Shown: positions 8,494-17,404 of the stretch, in pieces | Numbering within the stretch: position 1 is the stretch's first letter | Layout of the letters: each line of letters opens with the position of its first letter | Assembly (NCBI RefSeq): GCF_027922425.1 | Contig: NZ_BSFQ01000006.1 | Location: forward strand, 172,003 to 236,002 | Direction of reading: 5' to 3' | Origin: Pseudonocardia halophobica | GTDB taxonomy: Bacteria; Actinomycetota; Actinomycetes; Mycobacteriales; Pseudonocardiaceae | Length of the DNA stretch: 64,000 bases | Position numbers and translations under genes: made by a program | The notes under the pieces: model-generated | Told to the model about the DNA's origin: nothing | Database searches by the model: none | What the model saw: the letters and a program-made list of their open reading frames with translations, nothing else

Positions 8494-10212
8494 TCAGCCC
8501 AGCACGGTCGACGCGCCCGACAGGCGCTGGGCGGTGACGGTCTCGCCGCCGTCCACGGCTTGCAGGGTCCTCGGGTCGAGTGCCGGGGCCGGCTCGCGGA
8601 CGTCGCCGCGCTTGGCAATACCGACCTGGCTGCCGTCGGGCAGGACGATCCAGCCGATCCGTGTGGAGAGGCCGGCCACGGTGCGCCGGCTCTCGAACAG
8701 CCCGGCCTCGCCGAGGGCGAGCTGGGCGGAGAAGGGGCGTTGCACGCCGCCGGCGGTGACGATGCCCAGCGCCGAGCGCTGGTCGAGGGTGGCGGTCACG
8801 GCGTTGGCCTCGGTCTTGCCGCGCAGCACCAGCTTGTCGCCGGTGACGGTCCCTTCGAGCCAGGCCTCGACCTGCTTGCCGTCACACAGGTAGCCGGCGG
8901 CGCGGCCGTCCTTGATCCCGACGGCGAGGGTGAGCTCGTTGCCGCTGGTCCGGCCGGTGAACACGGCCTCGGTCATGACCGGCCCGGTGGCCGCGGGCGC
9001 CGCCGCCGGGGCGAGCGTGGCCGTGACGGGCGCCGGGGTGGGGGCCTGCGCCGCCGGAGCCTGCTCGGTGTTCCCGTTGTCGCGCAGCAGTACCCAGGCG
9101 GCGAGCAGGACCGCGATCGCGGCCACTGCAGCGGTCACCGGCAGCAGCCGGCGCCGGTCGCGCGCGGGTCCGGCCGGCGGGGCGGCGGCGGCGGGCGGGT
9201 CGAGAGGCCGCGTGGCCTGACGGGTGGCACGGGCCGGGTCGATCAGGTCGGCGTGGACGGGGGCCGCGCCTGGCGCCGCGGGAACCGGCGCGGGGGAGAC
9301 GTCGGTCTCCGGGGCCGGGACGGGCGAGACGTCGGTCTCGGGCGCCGGGACGTAGGTCGCGACGGCCGCGGGCGCTGCCGCGACCGGTGCCGGCGGCGAC
9401 GCCGCGGCGAGGGCGGCCCGGGCGGCGCGGGCCAGCTCACCGGCGGTGCCGTAGCGAGAGGCGGTGTCCTTGGCCATCCCGGTGCCGACGACGTCGTCGA
9501 ACATCGTGAGGCCGGGCACCGCCTCGGACGGGCGCGGCGGCGGGACGTTCATGTGGGCGTGCATGAGCACGGGCAGCCCGTCGCCGGAGTACGGCCGCTT
9601 CCCCGTGATCGTCTCGAAGAACACGCAGGTCAATGCGTAGATGTCGGAGCTGTGGGTGACCGCGCCGTCGAACTGCTCGGGGGCCATGTAGGTCAGGCTG
9701 CCCAGCAGCGCGCCGGTGCGGGTCAGCGAGTGGCTGCGCCGCGTGGTGGTCGCGCGGGTGATGCCCCAGTCCGCGAGGTAGCAGAAGTCGGCGAGCCTGC
9801 CGTCGAGCAGGATGTTCGACGGCTTGACGTCGCGGTGCACCAGCCCACTCTCGTGCGCCTCGTCCAGGGCGCTGGCGATCTGCTCGAGGATCTTCACCGC
9901 CCGCTCGACCGGCAGCGGCCCGGAGCGCTCGATCAGGCTGAGCAGGTCGCCGCCGTCGACGAGCTGCATGTCGATGTAGAGCTGCCCGTCGATCTGGCCG
10001 TAGCGGTGGATGGTGATGACGTGCGGGTTGCGCAGCTGGGCCACGTGATGGGCCTCGCGGCGGAACCGCTGCTGGAACTCCGGCTCGTCGGCCAGGTGCG
10101 GCGCCAGCCGCTTGACCGCGACGTCGCGCTCGTGCTCGGTGTCGAACGCCCGGTACACCTCACCCATCCCGCCCCGGCCGAGCAACTCCTCGAGCCGGTA
10201 CGGGCCGAACAT
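8494..10212 (-). CDS. PknB-type transmembrane Ser/Thr protein kinase
   Basis: 572 residues from the ATG at 10212, preceded by GGGGGA at a 7-nt spacing; an in-frame ATG at 10278 would add 22 residues without an obvious RBS. Kinase domain ~1-260: glycine loop LGRGGMGEVYRA, VAIB-type lysine in DVAVKRLAP, HRDVKPSNILL, ADWGI (DWG in place of DFG) and MAPEQ. A Pro/Ala linker leads to one TM helix (LLPVTAAVAAIAVLLAAWVLL). The ~190-residue C-terminal part is predicted extracytoplasmic and contains a beta-rich unit (VFTGRTSGNELTLAVGIKDG). Divergent from an FHA-domain gene, which is likely its phosphothreonine-binding partner. Confidence 0.9.
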   Translation of the reverse strand: MFGPYRLEELLGRGGMGEVYRAFDTEHERDVAVKRLAPHLADEPEFQQRFRREAHHVAQLRNPHVITIHRYGQIDGQLYIDMQLVDGGDLLSLIERSGPLPVERAVKILEQIASALDEAHESGLVHRDVKPSNILLDGRLADFCYLADWGITRATTTRRSHSLTRTGALLGSLTYMAPEQFDGAVTHSSDIYALTCVFFETITGKRPYSGDGLPVLMHAHMNVPPPRPSEAVPGLTMFDDVVGTGMAKDTASRYGTAGELARAARAALAAASPPAPVAAAPAAVATYVPAPETDVSPVPAPETDVSPAPVPAAPGAAPVHADLIDPARATRQATRPLDPPAAAAPPAGPARDRRRLLPVTAAVAAIAVLLAAWVLLRDNGNTEQAPAAQAPTPAPVTATLAPAAAPAATGPVMTEAVFTGRTSGNELTLAVGIKDGRAAGYLCDGKQVEAWLEGTVTGDKLVLRGKTEANAVTATLDQRSALGIVTAGGVQRPFSAQLALGEAGLFESRRTVAGLSTRIGWIVLPDGSQVGIAKRGDVREPAPALDPRTLQAVDGGETVTAQRLSGASTVLG

Positions 10213-10351
10213 GTCGAAATCCCCCGCCACACAACGCCGTTCGCCAAGATCGGTGATCTCGTTAGCCGAGATCGTCAATCATGATGAAACCGGCGTAACG
10301 ACCACCCGCAGCTGCTCGACGGGCCGGGTGCCCGTCCCGTAGGAGGAATTC
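10213..10351. promoter_or_regulatory. divergent promoter region, kinase/FHA pair
   Basis: This 139-bp gap separates the kinase start from the FHA gene start. AGGAGGAATT at 10341-10350 is a near-consensus ribosome-binding site for the GTG at 10352. No clear operator dyad or sigma-type boxes could be identified with confidence. Confidence 0.4.
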
Positions 10352-11089
10352 GTGAACGCGCCCGTCCCCGGCTTCGTCATCGTCCGCTCCGGGACCCGGC
10401 GCTGGGCGCTGCGCCCCGGTGATGAGGTGACCTTCGGGCGCGGGGAGGACCGCGACATCCGCATCGGCCACGAGCCGCTCGACGACTTCGTCTCCCGCGA
10501 CGCCGGCTCGCTCACCGGGCTGCGCGACGGCGTGCTGATCCGCAACACCTCCAAGACACAGGCCATCCGGTTTCTGGCCATGCCAGGCCCCGAGCTGCGG
10601 ATCCGCCCCGGCATGGCCGTCGGGTCGATGCCCTTCGAGCAGGTCCGTATCGACATCCCCGGTCGCTACGGCGCCGAGTACACGCTGCACCTCGACGCCC
10701 GCGGCATGCTGAGCCCACCCGATCTCGGCCCGTTCGAGGAGCCCGTGCGGGACAACGGGCGGGTCACCCGCTACGGCGCCTCGCGCCTGTCCGAGCGAGA
10801 GCGGCGCATGCTCGCAGCCCTCTGCGAACCCGTCCTCACCCTCGCCGGCAGCCGGCCGGCCACCTATCGCGAGATCGCCGAACGCCTCGGCGGCACCACC
10901 CCCGCCAGCGTCCGCACCGGACTCGACCGGCTCCGCAACCGCCTCAGCGACACCGACGGCATCCCCGGCCTGCGCGGCGACGAGGACTCCTGCGAGACCG
11001 CCGGCTACCTCGAAGCGCTCGCGCACTGGGCGATCGACACGGGGGAGATCGACGGACAGGTCGTGGAGGAGGTGCTGGATCCGCTCTGA
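10352..11089 (+). CDS. FHA-domain protein with C-terminal winged-helix-like region
   Basis: 245 residues from a GTG directly downstream of AGGAGG. Residues ~5-100 form a degenerate FHA fold (VTFGRGEDRDIRIGHEPLDDFVSRDAGSL, with the R/S/N-type binding loops); FHA domains bind phosphothreonine. The C-terminal half holds LSERERRMLAALCEPVL and a helix-turn-helix-like TYREIAERLGGTTPASVRTG, so it may bind DNA. This layout recurs in actinobacteria next to kinases. Divergent from the PknB-type kinase: plausibly a kinase-controlled transcription factor (inference). Confidence 0.75.
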   Translation: MNAPVPGFVIVRSGTRRWALRPGDEVTFGRGEDRDIRIGHEPLDDFVSRDAGSLTGLRDGVLIRNTSKTQAIRFLAMPGPELRIRPGMAVGSMPFEQVRIDIPGRYGAEYTLHLDARGMLSPPDLGPFEEPVRDNGRVTRYGASRLSERERRMLAALCEPVLTLAGSRPATYREIAERLGGTTPASVRTGLDRLRNRLSDTDGIPGLRGDEDSCETAGYLEALAHWAIDTGEIDGQVVEEVLDPL

Positions 11090-11413
11090 GGCGACATCTC
11101 ATCGGCGGGCCGCCGCGGCCGGGAAGTCCTCGACCGCATCACCCGAGCCGAGAAGTGGACGGCCACAAGGCCGCGACGACCTCTCGCCGTCGTCGCACCT
11201 CGTCGAAGCGGGTTCGCTGATGCGTGACGCCGATCCGACGGCCCTGACGGTGAGGTGATGCGGGCGGGCTCGGTTCCTGAGCTGCCCCTGTCCGCCTCGG
11301 CCTTCACCCGCTCACCGGGCGACGTGGGCGGTGGGCAGGTCCAGAACCGAGCAGTCACACTGGGAGTCGTGGGCAGACACTCCCGGCCGGACCTCGACCC
11401 CGAGCGGGCCGAC

Positions 11414-12004
11414 ATGTTCCGCCTGCTCTTCGTCTGCACCGGGAACCTCTGCCGCTCCCCGGCCGCGGAGATCATGACCCGCCACCTGCTGGTGGGGAAG
11501 CTCGGGGGCCGCGAGGCGGCGCGTTTCGACATCTCCAGCGCCGGGGTGAACGCGGTGGTGGGGGAGATGATGCACCCCGACACCCGCGACGAGCTCGCTC
11601 CCTGGGGTCTGGACGGGCCCGCACAGGCCGGTGCCTTTCGGGCCCGCCAGCTGCGCAGCCCTATGGTGCGCCGCTCCGACCTGGTCCTGGGTGCGAGCCT
11701 GCGCCACCGCAGTGCCGTCGTGGAGCGGGAGCCGGCCGGACTGAAGAACACGTTCGCGCTGCGGGAGTTCGCCGCCCTGGCCGACGCCGTCGACGAGACC
11801 ATGCTCCCCGAGGGTGACCCGGTGAAGCGTGCGCACGAGCTGGTGGAGCAGGCTCGGTTGAAGCGCGGGCTCGTGCCGCTCGACCGCGAGGAGCTGTCGG
11901 TCGTCGACCCGATCGGCAAGCCCCAGCAGGCGCATCACGACGCCGTCGTGCTGATCACGGACGCGGTCTACCGGATCGTCGAGAAGATCGTTCCGTCGCG
12001 CTAA
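11414..12004 (+). CDS. low-molecular-weight protein tyrosine phosphatase family
   Basis: 196 residues from the ATG at 11414; an in-frame GTG at 11369 would add 15 residues. The start fits FRLLFVCTGNLCRSPAAEI, whose CTGNLCRS is the CX5R(S) active-site loop of low-molecular-weight phosphatases. Further features are SSAGVNAVVGEMMHPDT and, near the C-terminus, a VVDPIGKP segment corresponding to the catalytic aspartate region. In polysaccharide loci such enzymes reverse BY-kinase (Wzc) phosphorylation, but here the Wzc gene is 27 kb away, so a functional link is conjecture. 11090-11413 upstream holds no convincing gene. Confidence 0.85.
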   Translation: MFRLLFVCTGNLCRSPAAEIMTRHLLVGKLGGREAARFDISSAGVNAVVGEMMHPDTRDELAPWGLDGPAQAGAFRARQLRSPMVRRSDLVLGASLRHRSAVVEREPAGLKNTFALREFAALADAVDETMLPEGDPVKRAHELVEQARLKRGLVPLDREELSVVDPIGKPQQAHHDAVVLITDAVYRIVEKIVPSR

Positions 12005-12141
12005 TCGGCCCGTCCGCACGAGGCCTGGCTACCACGTCCGGCAGATGCTGACCGTTCGTAGCTGTCCATACGCAGTTCTTGCACCCCGCACTCCGCCATC
12101 GTGCCGATGACGGCGGCGGTCCGGCCTGGGACCCTCGACCG

Positions 12142-13065
12142 GTGGCCAGTAGGGACGCGTGCCGTCCTGCCCGGTCCGCTCGCGGGCGCGGGCAGTGGCT
12201 GGCCCGCGCCCTGGGACTCGTGGGCGCGGCCCTGCTGCTGGCCGCCTGCGGTGGGCGGTCTGAGGCCCCCCAACCACTGCCGACCTTCGCGCCGAGCTAC
12301 GACTGGGCGCTGGTCGCGGACGTGATCGGTGATGATCCCGACGCCCAGGTGTATCGCGCTGTCCGGACCGGGTGCGACCCGGGACAGCAGGCGCTGAATT
12401 CCCGTTGGGACCAGCTCACCGGTCCCCGCGAGGTCCTGCTGTTCGCTGCCGCGATCCAGATGTGCCGCGGCGACCAGGCCGGCGCGCTCGCCAGCTATCA
12501 GAAAGCCAGCACCTACGGCTGGAACGGCCTCGGCCCTGATCGGATGTCGGGTCGCTGCGCCGTCTACACCGCACTGACCGTGACGTTGAATCGGGTCACG
12601 CCGGCCGTCGTCAGTTGTCCGGCAGGTTTGAGCCCGGCGTTCGTGCGATCAGCGAGCGGGGTGGCGGACAATCCGTTGACTCCGGAGGACGAGGCCGCTC
12701 CACCCGTGGTCCCTCCGGCCGTCCCACCGAACTCGTCGTCGCGGCCCCCGACCACCACGGCGAAGGCGCGCTCCACCCCGACCACCACGGCGACTACGCC
12801 CTCCACCACGACAAGCACGCGAGCTGAGCGCGCACCTCTCGCGACGACGACCAAACCCAGGCCCACGACTGCTGCGCCGGCACCGACGACGCGACCGAAG
12901 CCCCAGCCGACGTCCCAGCAGCCGGCCAGGCCGAACACGACCACGAAACCGAAGCCGCAGAACCCCGGACCGACGGACATGGGCCCGAACGACGGCATGA
13001 CGACCACGAAGGACAAGTCGACCACGCCCGGGACCGGCATGACCGGAGACAACGAGATGGACTAG
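12142..13065 (+). CDS. lipoprotein with Thr/Pro-rich C-terminal tail
   Basis: 307 residues from a GTG at 12142; earlier in-frame starts lengthen the n-region unreasonably. A lipobox LLLAAC follows a hydrophobic stretch (LGLVGAALLLAAC), so it is probably anchored to the outer face of the membrane. Residues ~45-175 are a compact Cys-containing domain (paired cysteines around RTGCDPG, QMCRG, GRCAVY, VSCPAG). The last ~125 residues are low-complexity Thr/Pro/Lys repeats, probably a wall-spanning linker. It converges with the TIR-FGE gene; the two stop codons overlap at CTAG (13062-13065). No family recognised. Confidence 0.7.
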   Translation: MASRDACRPARSARGRGQWLARALGLVGAALLLAACGGRSEAPQPLPTFAPSYDWALVADVIGDDPDAQVYRAVRTGCDPGQQALNSRWDQLTGPREVLLFAAAIQMCRGDQAGALASYQKASTYGWNGLGPDRMSGRCAVYTALTVTLNRVTPAVVSCPAGLSPAFVRSASGVADNPLTPEDEAAPPVVPPAVPPNSSSRPPTTTAKARSTPTTTATTPSTTTSTRAERAPLATTTKPRPTTAAPAPTTRPKPQPTSQQPARPNTTTKPKPQNPGPTDMGPNDGMTTTKDKSTTPGTGMTGDNEMD

Positions 13066-14516
13066 ATCTCGCAGACGACCCGCATGCCGACCCGCCCCTG
13101 CCAGCCGCTGAAGTCCGCGTCCATCCCGTCGCGGTAGGCCGACCTGCAGATCGCCGGATTGTGCGACCAGCAGCCTCCCCGCAGGACGCGGCTTCCGCTG
13201 CCGTCCCCGGAGACCTGTCCATCGGCGCCCGTCTTCCGGTACTCGACGGGCCCTGCGTCGGCGCAGTGCTCCCACACGTTCCCGTGCATCTCGTACAGGC
13301 CGAATCGGTTCGGCGGGAAGGTCCCGACGGGCACCGTCGTACCGCGGAAGATCCCGAGCGGCCCCTGATCGTAGGCCCCGCTCTCGTAGACGACCCCGCC
13401 GTACTCGATGCTCGAGACGTCGACCTCGCCGCTCCGGCCCGCTACTGCACCGCCGGTCCCGCAGTAGTTGGCCAAATCTGCGGTGATGGTGGGCCCGACG
13501 TGGAAGGGGGTGGTGGTGTGGGCGCGGCAGGCGTACTCCCACTCGACCTCCTTCGGCAGCCGGAGCACGAGCCCGGTCAGGGCCGAGAGCCGGGCACAGA
13601 ACTCCGTGGCCTGTTTCCAGCTGATCGTCTCCACCGGCAGGCCGGCTCCGCTGAAGGACGACGGGGCGGGGTCGAGTGGCACCTCGATCGCTTCCCGCGC
13701 TGCCCCGACGAGCGCCGCCCACTGGGCCTGGGTGACGGCTGTGCGGCCGATCGCGAAGGAGGCGACCGTCATCTGCTGTTGTGGCCCCTCGATGGGACGT
13801 CGGCCCGGCTCGTTGTCGGGGGAGCCGATGAGGAAGCTGCCCCCGTGCACGATCGCGAACTGCATCGTCGTGTTCCCGACGGGCAGGTCGAAGACGTCCG
13901 CGGTCGCGCCCTGATCGGGCAGCCTCGCGCCGGTCGAGTCGACGGAGGCGATGGAGAAGGTTTCGATCCGGGTGGATGGCAGCCGGCGGCCGATGAACGA
14001 GTCGAGGGCCCAGCCGCCAGCGCCCGCGAAGAGAAGAGCGCCCGTTCCGACGCCGACCTGGAGCAACGTCCGCCGGGACACCCGTGGAGGTTCGGGCACG
14101 AGATCCGGACCGGGCTCGGGGACGGTGCCGGTGACCCGGCCGACCACGTCCGTCACAAGGTGCCGGATCCGCGGGTCCGCTTCGTCACCCTGCCACCCCT
14201 GCAGGTCTGGTGTGTGGATCACGCCGAAGCCCAGCGGCGGCTCGGTCCCGTCGAGACTGAGCGGCACCAGCACGCCACGTCTCATGCCACGGGACGCCTC
14301 GTCCCGTACCCAGGGCGCCCTCACCGAGTGCACCGACCACGCGACCATCACGCAGAGCGCCGCGTCGATCTCCTCGGCGATGACCTCGTCGAACCGCTCG
14401 CCGGCGGCCAGGTCCGGGTCCCACCAGACCTTGAGCCCCTCCCGCTCGAGGAGCCGCACGATCGGCTCGACGCGGCCGCGGTCCTCACGCTTGTAACTGA
14501 AGAAGATGTCGGCCAT
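13062..14516 (-). CDS. TIR domain fused to FGE-sulfatase (SUMF1-like) domain
   Basis: 484 residues from the ATG at 14516. TIR ~1-130: ADIFFSYKREDR, LKVWWDPDLAAGE, and SVRAPWVRDEASRG with a glutamate in the position typical of NAD-hydrolysing TIRs. A linker follows, then SRRTLLQVGVGTGALLFAGAG (~150-170), a single TM or Tat-like segment. FGE/SUMF1 fold ~205-484: MQFAIVHGGSFLIGS, GRTAVTQAQWAALVG, RLPKEVEWEYACRA, YEMHGNVWEHCAD, RVLRGGCWSHNPAICRSA. The cysteine spacing does not match the copper-binding pair of true FGE, so it is more likely a ligand-binding or diversified module. Predicted conflict-system effector/sensor; upstream dyad at ~14584-14600. Confidence 0.88.
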   Translation of the reverse strand: MADIFFSYKREDRGRVEPIVRLLEREGLKVWWDPDLAAGERFDEVIAEEIDAALCVMVAWSVHSVRAPWVRDEASRGMRRGVLVPLSLDGTEPPLGFGVIHTPDLQGWQGDEADPRIRHLVTDVVGRVTGTVPEPGPDLVPEPPRVSRRTLLQVGVGTGALLFAGAGGWALDSFIGRRLPSTRIETFSIASVDSTGARLPDQGATADVFDLPVGNTTMQFAIVHGGSFLIGSPDNEPGRRPIEGPQQQMTVASFAIGRTAVTQAQWAALVGAAREAIEVPLDPAPSSFSGAGLPVETISWKQATEFCARLSALTGLVLRLPKEVEWEYACRAHTTTPFHVGPTITADLANYCGTGGAVAGRSGEVDVSSIEYGGVVYESGAYDQGPLGIFRGTTVPVGTFPPNRFGLYEMHGNVWEHCADAGPVEYRKTGADGQVSGDGSGSRVLRGGCWSHNPAICRSAYRDGMDADFSGWQGRVGMRVVCEI

Positions 14517-14647
14517 ACCCCGCACGCCCCATCCACCGCGTCACGCAGGGTATCCCCTGTTCGACGACGAGCGAGCCGCTTGCGCGTACGTACTTGTACG
14601 ACCTTCCGGACACCTCGGCGTCGCCCGCACAAGGGGCGCGCGCACGA

Positions 14648-14685
14648 GGCCGTCGTGGAGCCTCCGCCGAGGCTCCACGACGGCC
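14648..14685 (-). terminator. strong intrinsic hairpin terminator
   Basis: A perfect 16-bp stem (GGCCGTCGTGGAGCCT with its complement) closes a 6-nt loop. It lies just past the stop of the small orphan gene (14722) in its reading direction and upstream of the TIR-FGE promoter region. No U-tract follows, as is usual for high-GC actinobacterial terminators. It would insulate the TIR-FGE gene from read-through. Confidence 0.7.
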
Positions 14686-14721
14686 TTCCGGGGTCCGGCG
14701 CGGTTCGTCGCTCGGCCGTGC

Positions 14722-15066
14722 CTACGACACGATGAACATGACCCGGACGTTCAGGTCGACGCCCCACGCGACCTCTCCACGCAGGCGGACCTGGCCGCCG
14801 TCGAGAGGAACGACGTTGTAGACCTTCATCGCCGCATCCCCCAGGAACGGCGTGTCCAGTGCTCCACCGGGCGTGCTCGCCGTGATCTCGGACAGGCTGA
14901 CGCACACTGCGCTTCCCTTGTTCACACCGGCGACATTGAACAGCTGGGTGAACACGCCGTGCTTCCGGATCGTGGCGATGAAACCGGCCGCCGGGGCTAC
15001 CGCGTCCGGCCCGGCGAGTTGCTCGGTCTCGACGGCCGTCGTCTCGTCGGGAATCGTTGTGCTCAT
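14722..15066 (-). CDS. small orphan protein between TIR-FGE and M6 protease genes
   Basis: 114 residues from the ATG at 15066, with AGGAGG nine bases upstream. The N-terminal ~25 residues are polar; the rest (GFIATIRKHGVFTQLFNVAG... VRLRGEVAWGVDLNVRVMFIV) looks like a compact beta-rich domain with no signal peptide or TM helix. No family recognised. It is a single-gene unit: a strong hairpin terminator follows, and a dyad-containing region precedes it. Its position between effector genes suggests a role in the same system, perhaps a regulator or substrate; this is guesswork. Confidence 0.65.
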   Translation of the reverse strand: MSTTIPDETTAVETEQLAGPDAVAPAAGFIATIRKHGVFTQLFNVAGVNKGSAVCVSLSEITASTPGGALDTPFLGDAAMKVYNVVPLDGGQVRLRGEVAWGVDLNVRVMFIVS

Positions 15067-15446
15067 GATGTTCGACCTCCTGTCGTGGTGGCTGGAATAC
15101 GTGGATCGGGATATCCACATGCGACTCGAGAGTAGAGTCGACTCGTGTACCCGTGATCGGACCTGGCCGCCCGATACCGCTGATCGAAGCGTTCCTTCGT
15201 GGAACGGGGGCAGGCGAGGCCCGTACCGCGAAGCCTATGTGATCGGTGAGATGCCGGCGATGCGTACTTCTGCGTACGCATTTTCGAGAATCACGCGTAT
15301 CCGCAGGTCGGGTTACGTAGGACTGCGTACTTGACCGGAACGCGGCGATGGCCTGTCATTGCTGTGAAAGGGTCGAAATTCCTGCGTCACGACGCTTGAC
15401 GTGGAAGCACGCCCCAAGCGTCGTGTGAACGAAAGCGAGCCGGCAC
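15067..15446. promoter_or_regulatory. divergent regulatory region with repeated CGTACTT/TGCGTA dyads
   Basis: 380 bp with no gene. It holds TGCGTACTTCTGCGTACGCA at 15261-15280 and TACGTAGGACTGCGTA at 15314-15329; the latter matches 13 of 16 positions of the perfect palindromes at 20229 and 20277. It lies between the divergent orphan gene and M6 protease gene and probably contains both promoters and a shared operator. Confidence 0.6.
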
Positions 15447-16967
15447 ATGTCCATTGCAGTGTGGCGAGATCTTTGCGCTGTGTCGCCCAGCCCTGAACTC
15501 AGGGAGCGCCTGCGTGACGAGCTTCGTGAAGTGCGCGAGAGCGCGAGCTCACCCGTCCTCCGGCAACTCGCCTTGCCCGGTCGTCCGCGGTGGCCCGGAT
15601 ACGGCGACGGGACGATATTCCCGCCGAGGCAGTTCCCGCTGGGCACCTCCGCCCGCGAGATCGGTCGTGCAGCGGCGGACCGCACGCCGCTGCGTGGCAA
15701 GGTCCGTGTCGTCGTCGTGCTGGTCGACTTCCCCGACCGGCCGATGCAGGAGAGCAACGAGCATTTCGAGGAGCTGTTCTTCTCGAGCGGGGTACTCCCC
15801 TCCGGGAGCGTCGCCGAGTACTACCGCGAGGTCACCGGAGGAATGGTCGACCTCGTCGGTGAGGTGGTCGGTCCGTTCCGGCTGGGACAGAGCCTCGCGT
15901 GGTACGCCAACAACAACTTCGGGATCGGGCGCCCTTCGGGCACGCCGCGAGCCCAGCGGATGGCACTCGACGCGGCGACGGTCGCGGATCCCGGTATCGA
16001 CTTCGGGCCTTACGACAACGACGGCAACGGTTTCGTCGACGCGTTCATCGTCGTACATGCGGGTGCCGGGGGCGAGGCCACCGGAAATCCTGGTGACATC
16101 TGGTCGCACAAGTGGGTCCTCGCCTCGCCCTACAGCACCGACGCCACTCAGATCTACGCCTACCTCACGATCCCGGAGGACGCAAGGATCGGTGTGTGCG
16201 CCCACGAATTGGGCCACCTGCTCTTCGGCTTCCCGGATCTGTACGACATCGACTACAGCTCCGAGGGCGTCGGCAACTGGTGCCTCATGGGCGGTGGTTC
16301 ATGGAACGGAGGCGGCGACGTACCGGCCCATCCGTCCGCCTGGTGCAAGCTTCAGCAGGGCTGGGTCACCGACGTCGACGTCACGAGCACGGGCACGGTC
16401 ACCTTCACCGACGTCAAGTCGACACGCACGGTCCATCGTCTCTGGCTCGACGGACAGCGGAGGCCGGAGTACTTCCTGGTCGAGAACCGTCAGCGGACGG
16501 GCTACGACCGGCTGCTCCCGGGGCCGGGGCTGCTCATCTGGCACATCGACGAGACTCAGCAGGACAACTCGGACGAGACCCACTACATGGTGGGTCTGGT
16601 GCAGGCCGACGCGCAGCGGGACCTCGAGCGGGGCCGCAACCGCGGGGACTCCGGCGACGTGTATCCCGGTAGTAGCGGGAACACGGCGTTCACGCCGACG
16701 TCCAACCCCGACTCGAACTCCTACACCGGTCATGTGACGTCGGTGTCCGTCACCGGGATCTCGGCTTCGGGGCCGAGCATGTCGGCAACGGTGTCCGTGA
16801 GCCCTGCTCCAACGCCACGCCCTGCACCGGAAGTTGCCGAGCGCAGAGCAGCGCGTCTCGGTTCCGTCCAGCCGAATGGACAGGTGTCCGACGCGTTCGC
16901 CAAGCTGAAGTCCGATCTCGCGACCCTCGAGCAGTTGGTCGACTCCGGACGCACAGGAGCCGTCTGA
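15447..16967 (+). CDS. M6-family metalloprotease without export signal
   Basis: 506 residues, ATG at 15447. No signal peptide: the start (MSIAVWRDLCAVSPSPELRE) is helical and polar, so the enzyme seems cytoplasmic, unlike secreted immune-inhibitor-A proteases. The VRVVVVLVDFPDRPM strand opens the M6 domain; the zinc site CAHELGHLLFGFPDLYD lies at ~251-267 (HExxH, then DLYD), followed by the M6-typical GVGNWCLMGGGSWNG. A beta-rich domain follows (GPGLLIWHIDE), then a calcium-binding-like stretch and a C-terminal helix (DAFAKLKSDLATLEQLV). In the protease island it could be an effector or be activated by the caspase/C1 proteases (inference). Confidence 0.88.
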   Translation: MSIAVWRDLCAVSPSPELRERLRDELREVRESASSPVLRQLALPGRPRWPGYGDGTIFPPRQFPLGTSAREIGRAAADRTPLRGKVRVVVVLVDFPDRPMQESNEHFEELFFSSGVLPSGSVAEYYREVTGGMVDLVGEVVGPFRLGQSLAWYANNNFGIGRPSGTPRAQRMALDAATVADPGIDFGPYDNDGNGFVDAFIVVHAGAGGEATGNPGDIWSHKWVLASPYSTDATQIYAYLTIPEDARIGVCAHELGHLLFGFPDLYDIDYSSEGVGNWCLMGGGSWNGGGDVPAHPSAWCKLQQGWVTDVDVTSTGTVTFTDVKSTRTVHRLWLDGQRRPEYFLVENRQRTGYDRLLPGPGLLIWHIDETQQDNSDETHYMVGLVQADAQRDLERGRNRGDSGDVYPGSSGNTAFTPTSNPDSNSYTGHVTSVSVTGISASGPSMSATVSVSPAPTPRPAPEVAERRAARLGSVQPNGQVSDAFAKLKSDLATLEQLVDSGRTGAV

Positions 16968-17074
16968 CCGGTCGCCGCGGTCCGTTCCGCGTCAGGGGTG
17001 GTTCTGGCACGCTGGCGCGGGACGGACCGTCGGATGTACACCGGTTGCGGACCCAGCAGCGATGAGGCGATGAC

Positions 17075-17404
17075 GTGGTGCAGGTCGTCGAGAACTTGAC
17101 GTGGCTGTCGGGGCGTCTCGTCGGCAGGCAGCCGCATCCGCAGCGTGCGGGTTGGGATGTCGTCATCGTCCACGTCGAGGTGGCCCGTCCCGTGCCGGAC
17201 AAGGCGGACCTGTTGTCCCGGCACGAGGGTGAGGATCTGCCCGTCGGGTTCCGGCACGAGTTGCTGGCAGATGCCCGACCGGGGGCCCATCTCACCTTCA
17301 GGGCCCGCTTCACCCCCGCCGGAGCTCTCGCCGAGGCGTATCCGGACGAGGGTGACCTCGTGGTGCGTCCGATCCAGCCGCCGAGCAGTCCACCTGCACA
17401 CTGA
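17075..17404 (+). CDS. small hypothetical protein
   Basis: 109 residues from a GTG at 17075 with GAGG seven bases upstream; an in-frame stop lies just before. Codon third positions are G/C-rich throughout and the sequence is protein-like (DVVIVHVEVARPVPDKADLL, PGAHLTFRARFTPAGAL). No signal peptide or TM helix. It follows the M6 gene by 107 bp in the same direction and could be co-transcribed. Function unknown. Confidence 0.55.
   Translation: MVQVVENLTWLSGRLVGRQPHPQRAGWDVVIVHVEVARPVPDKADLLSRHEGEDLPVGFRHELLADARPGAHLTFRARFTPAGALAEAYPDEGDLVVRPIQPPSSPPAH

Noticed and set aside
8182..10284. 700-codon plus-strand open frame
   Set aside because: Antisense to the PknB-type kinase, whose glycine loop, HRD and APE motifs prove the minus strand codes.
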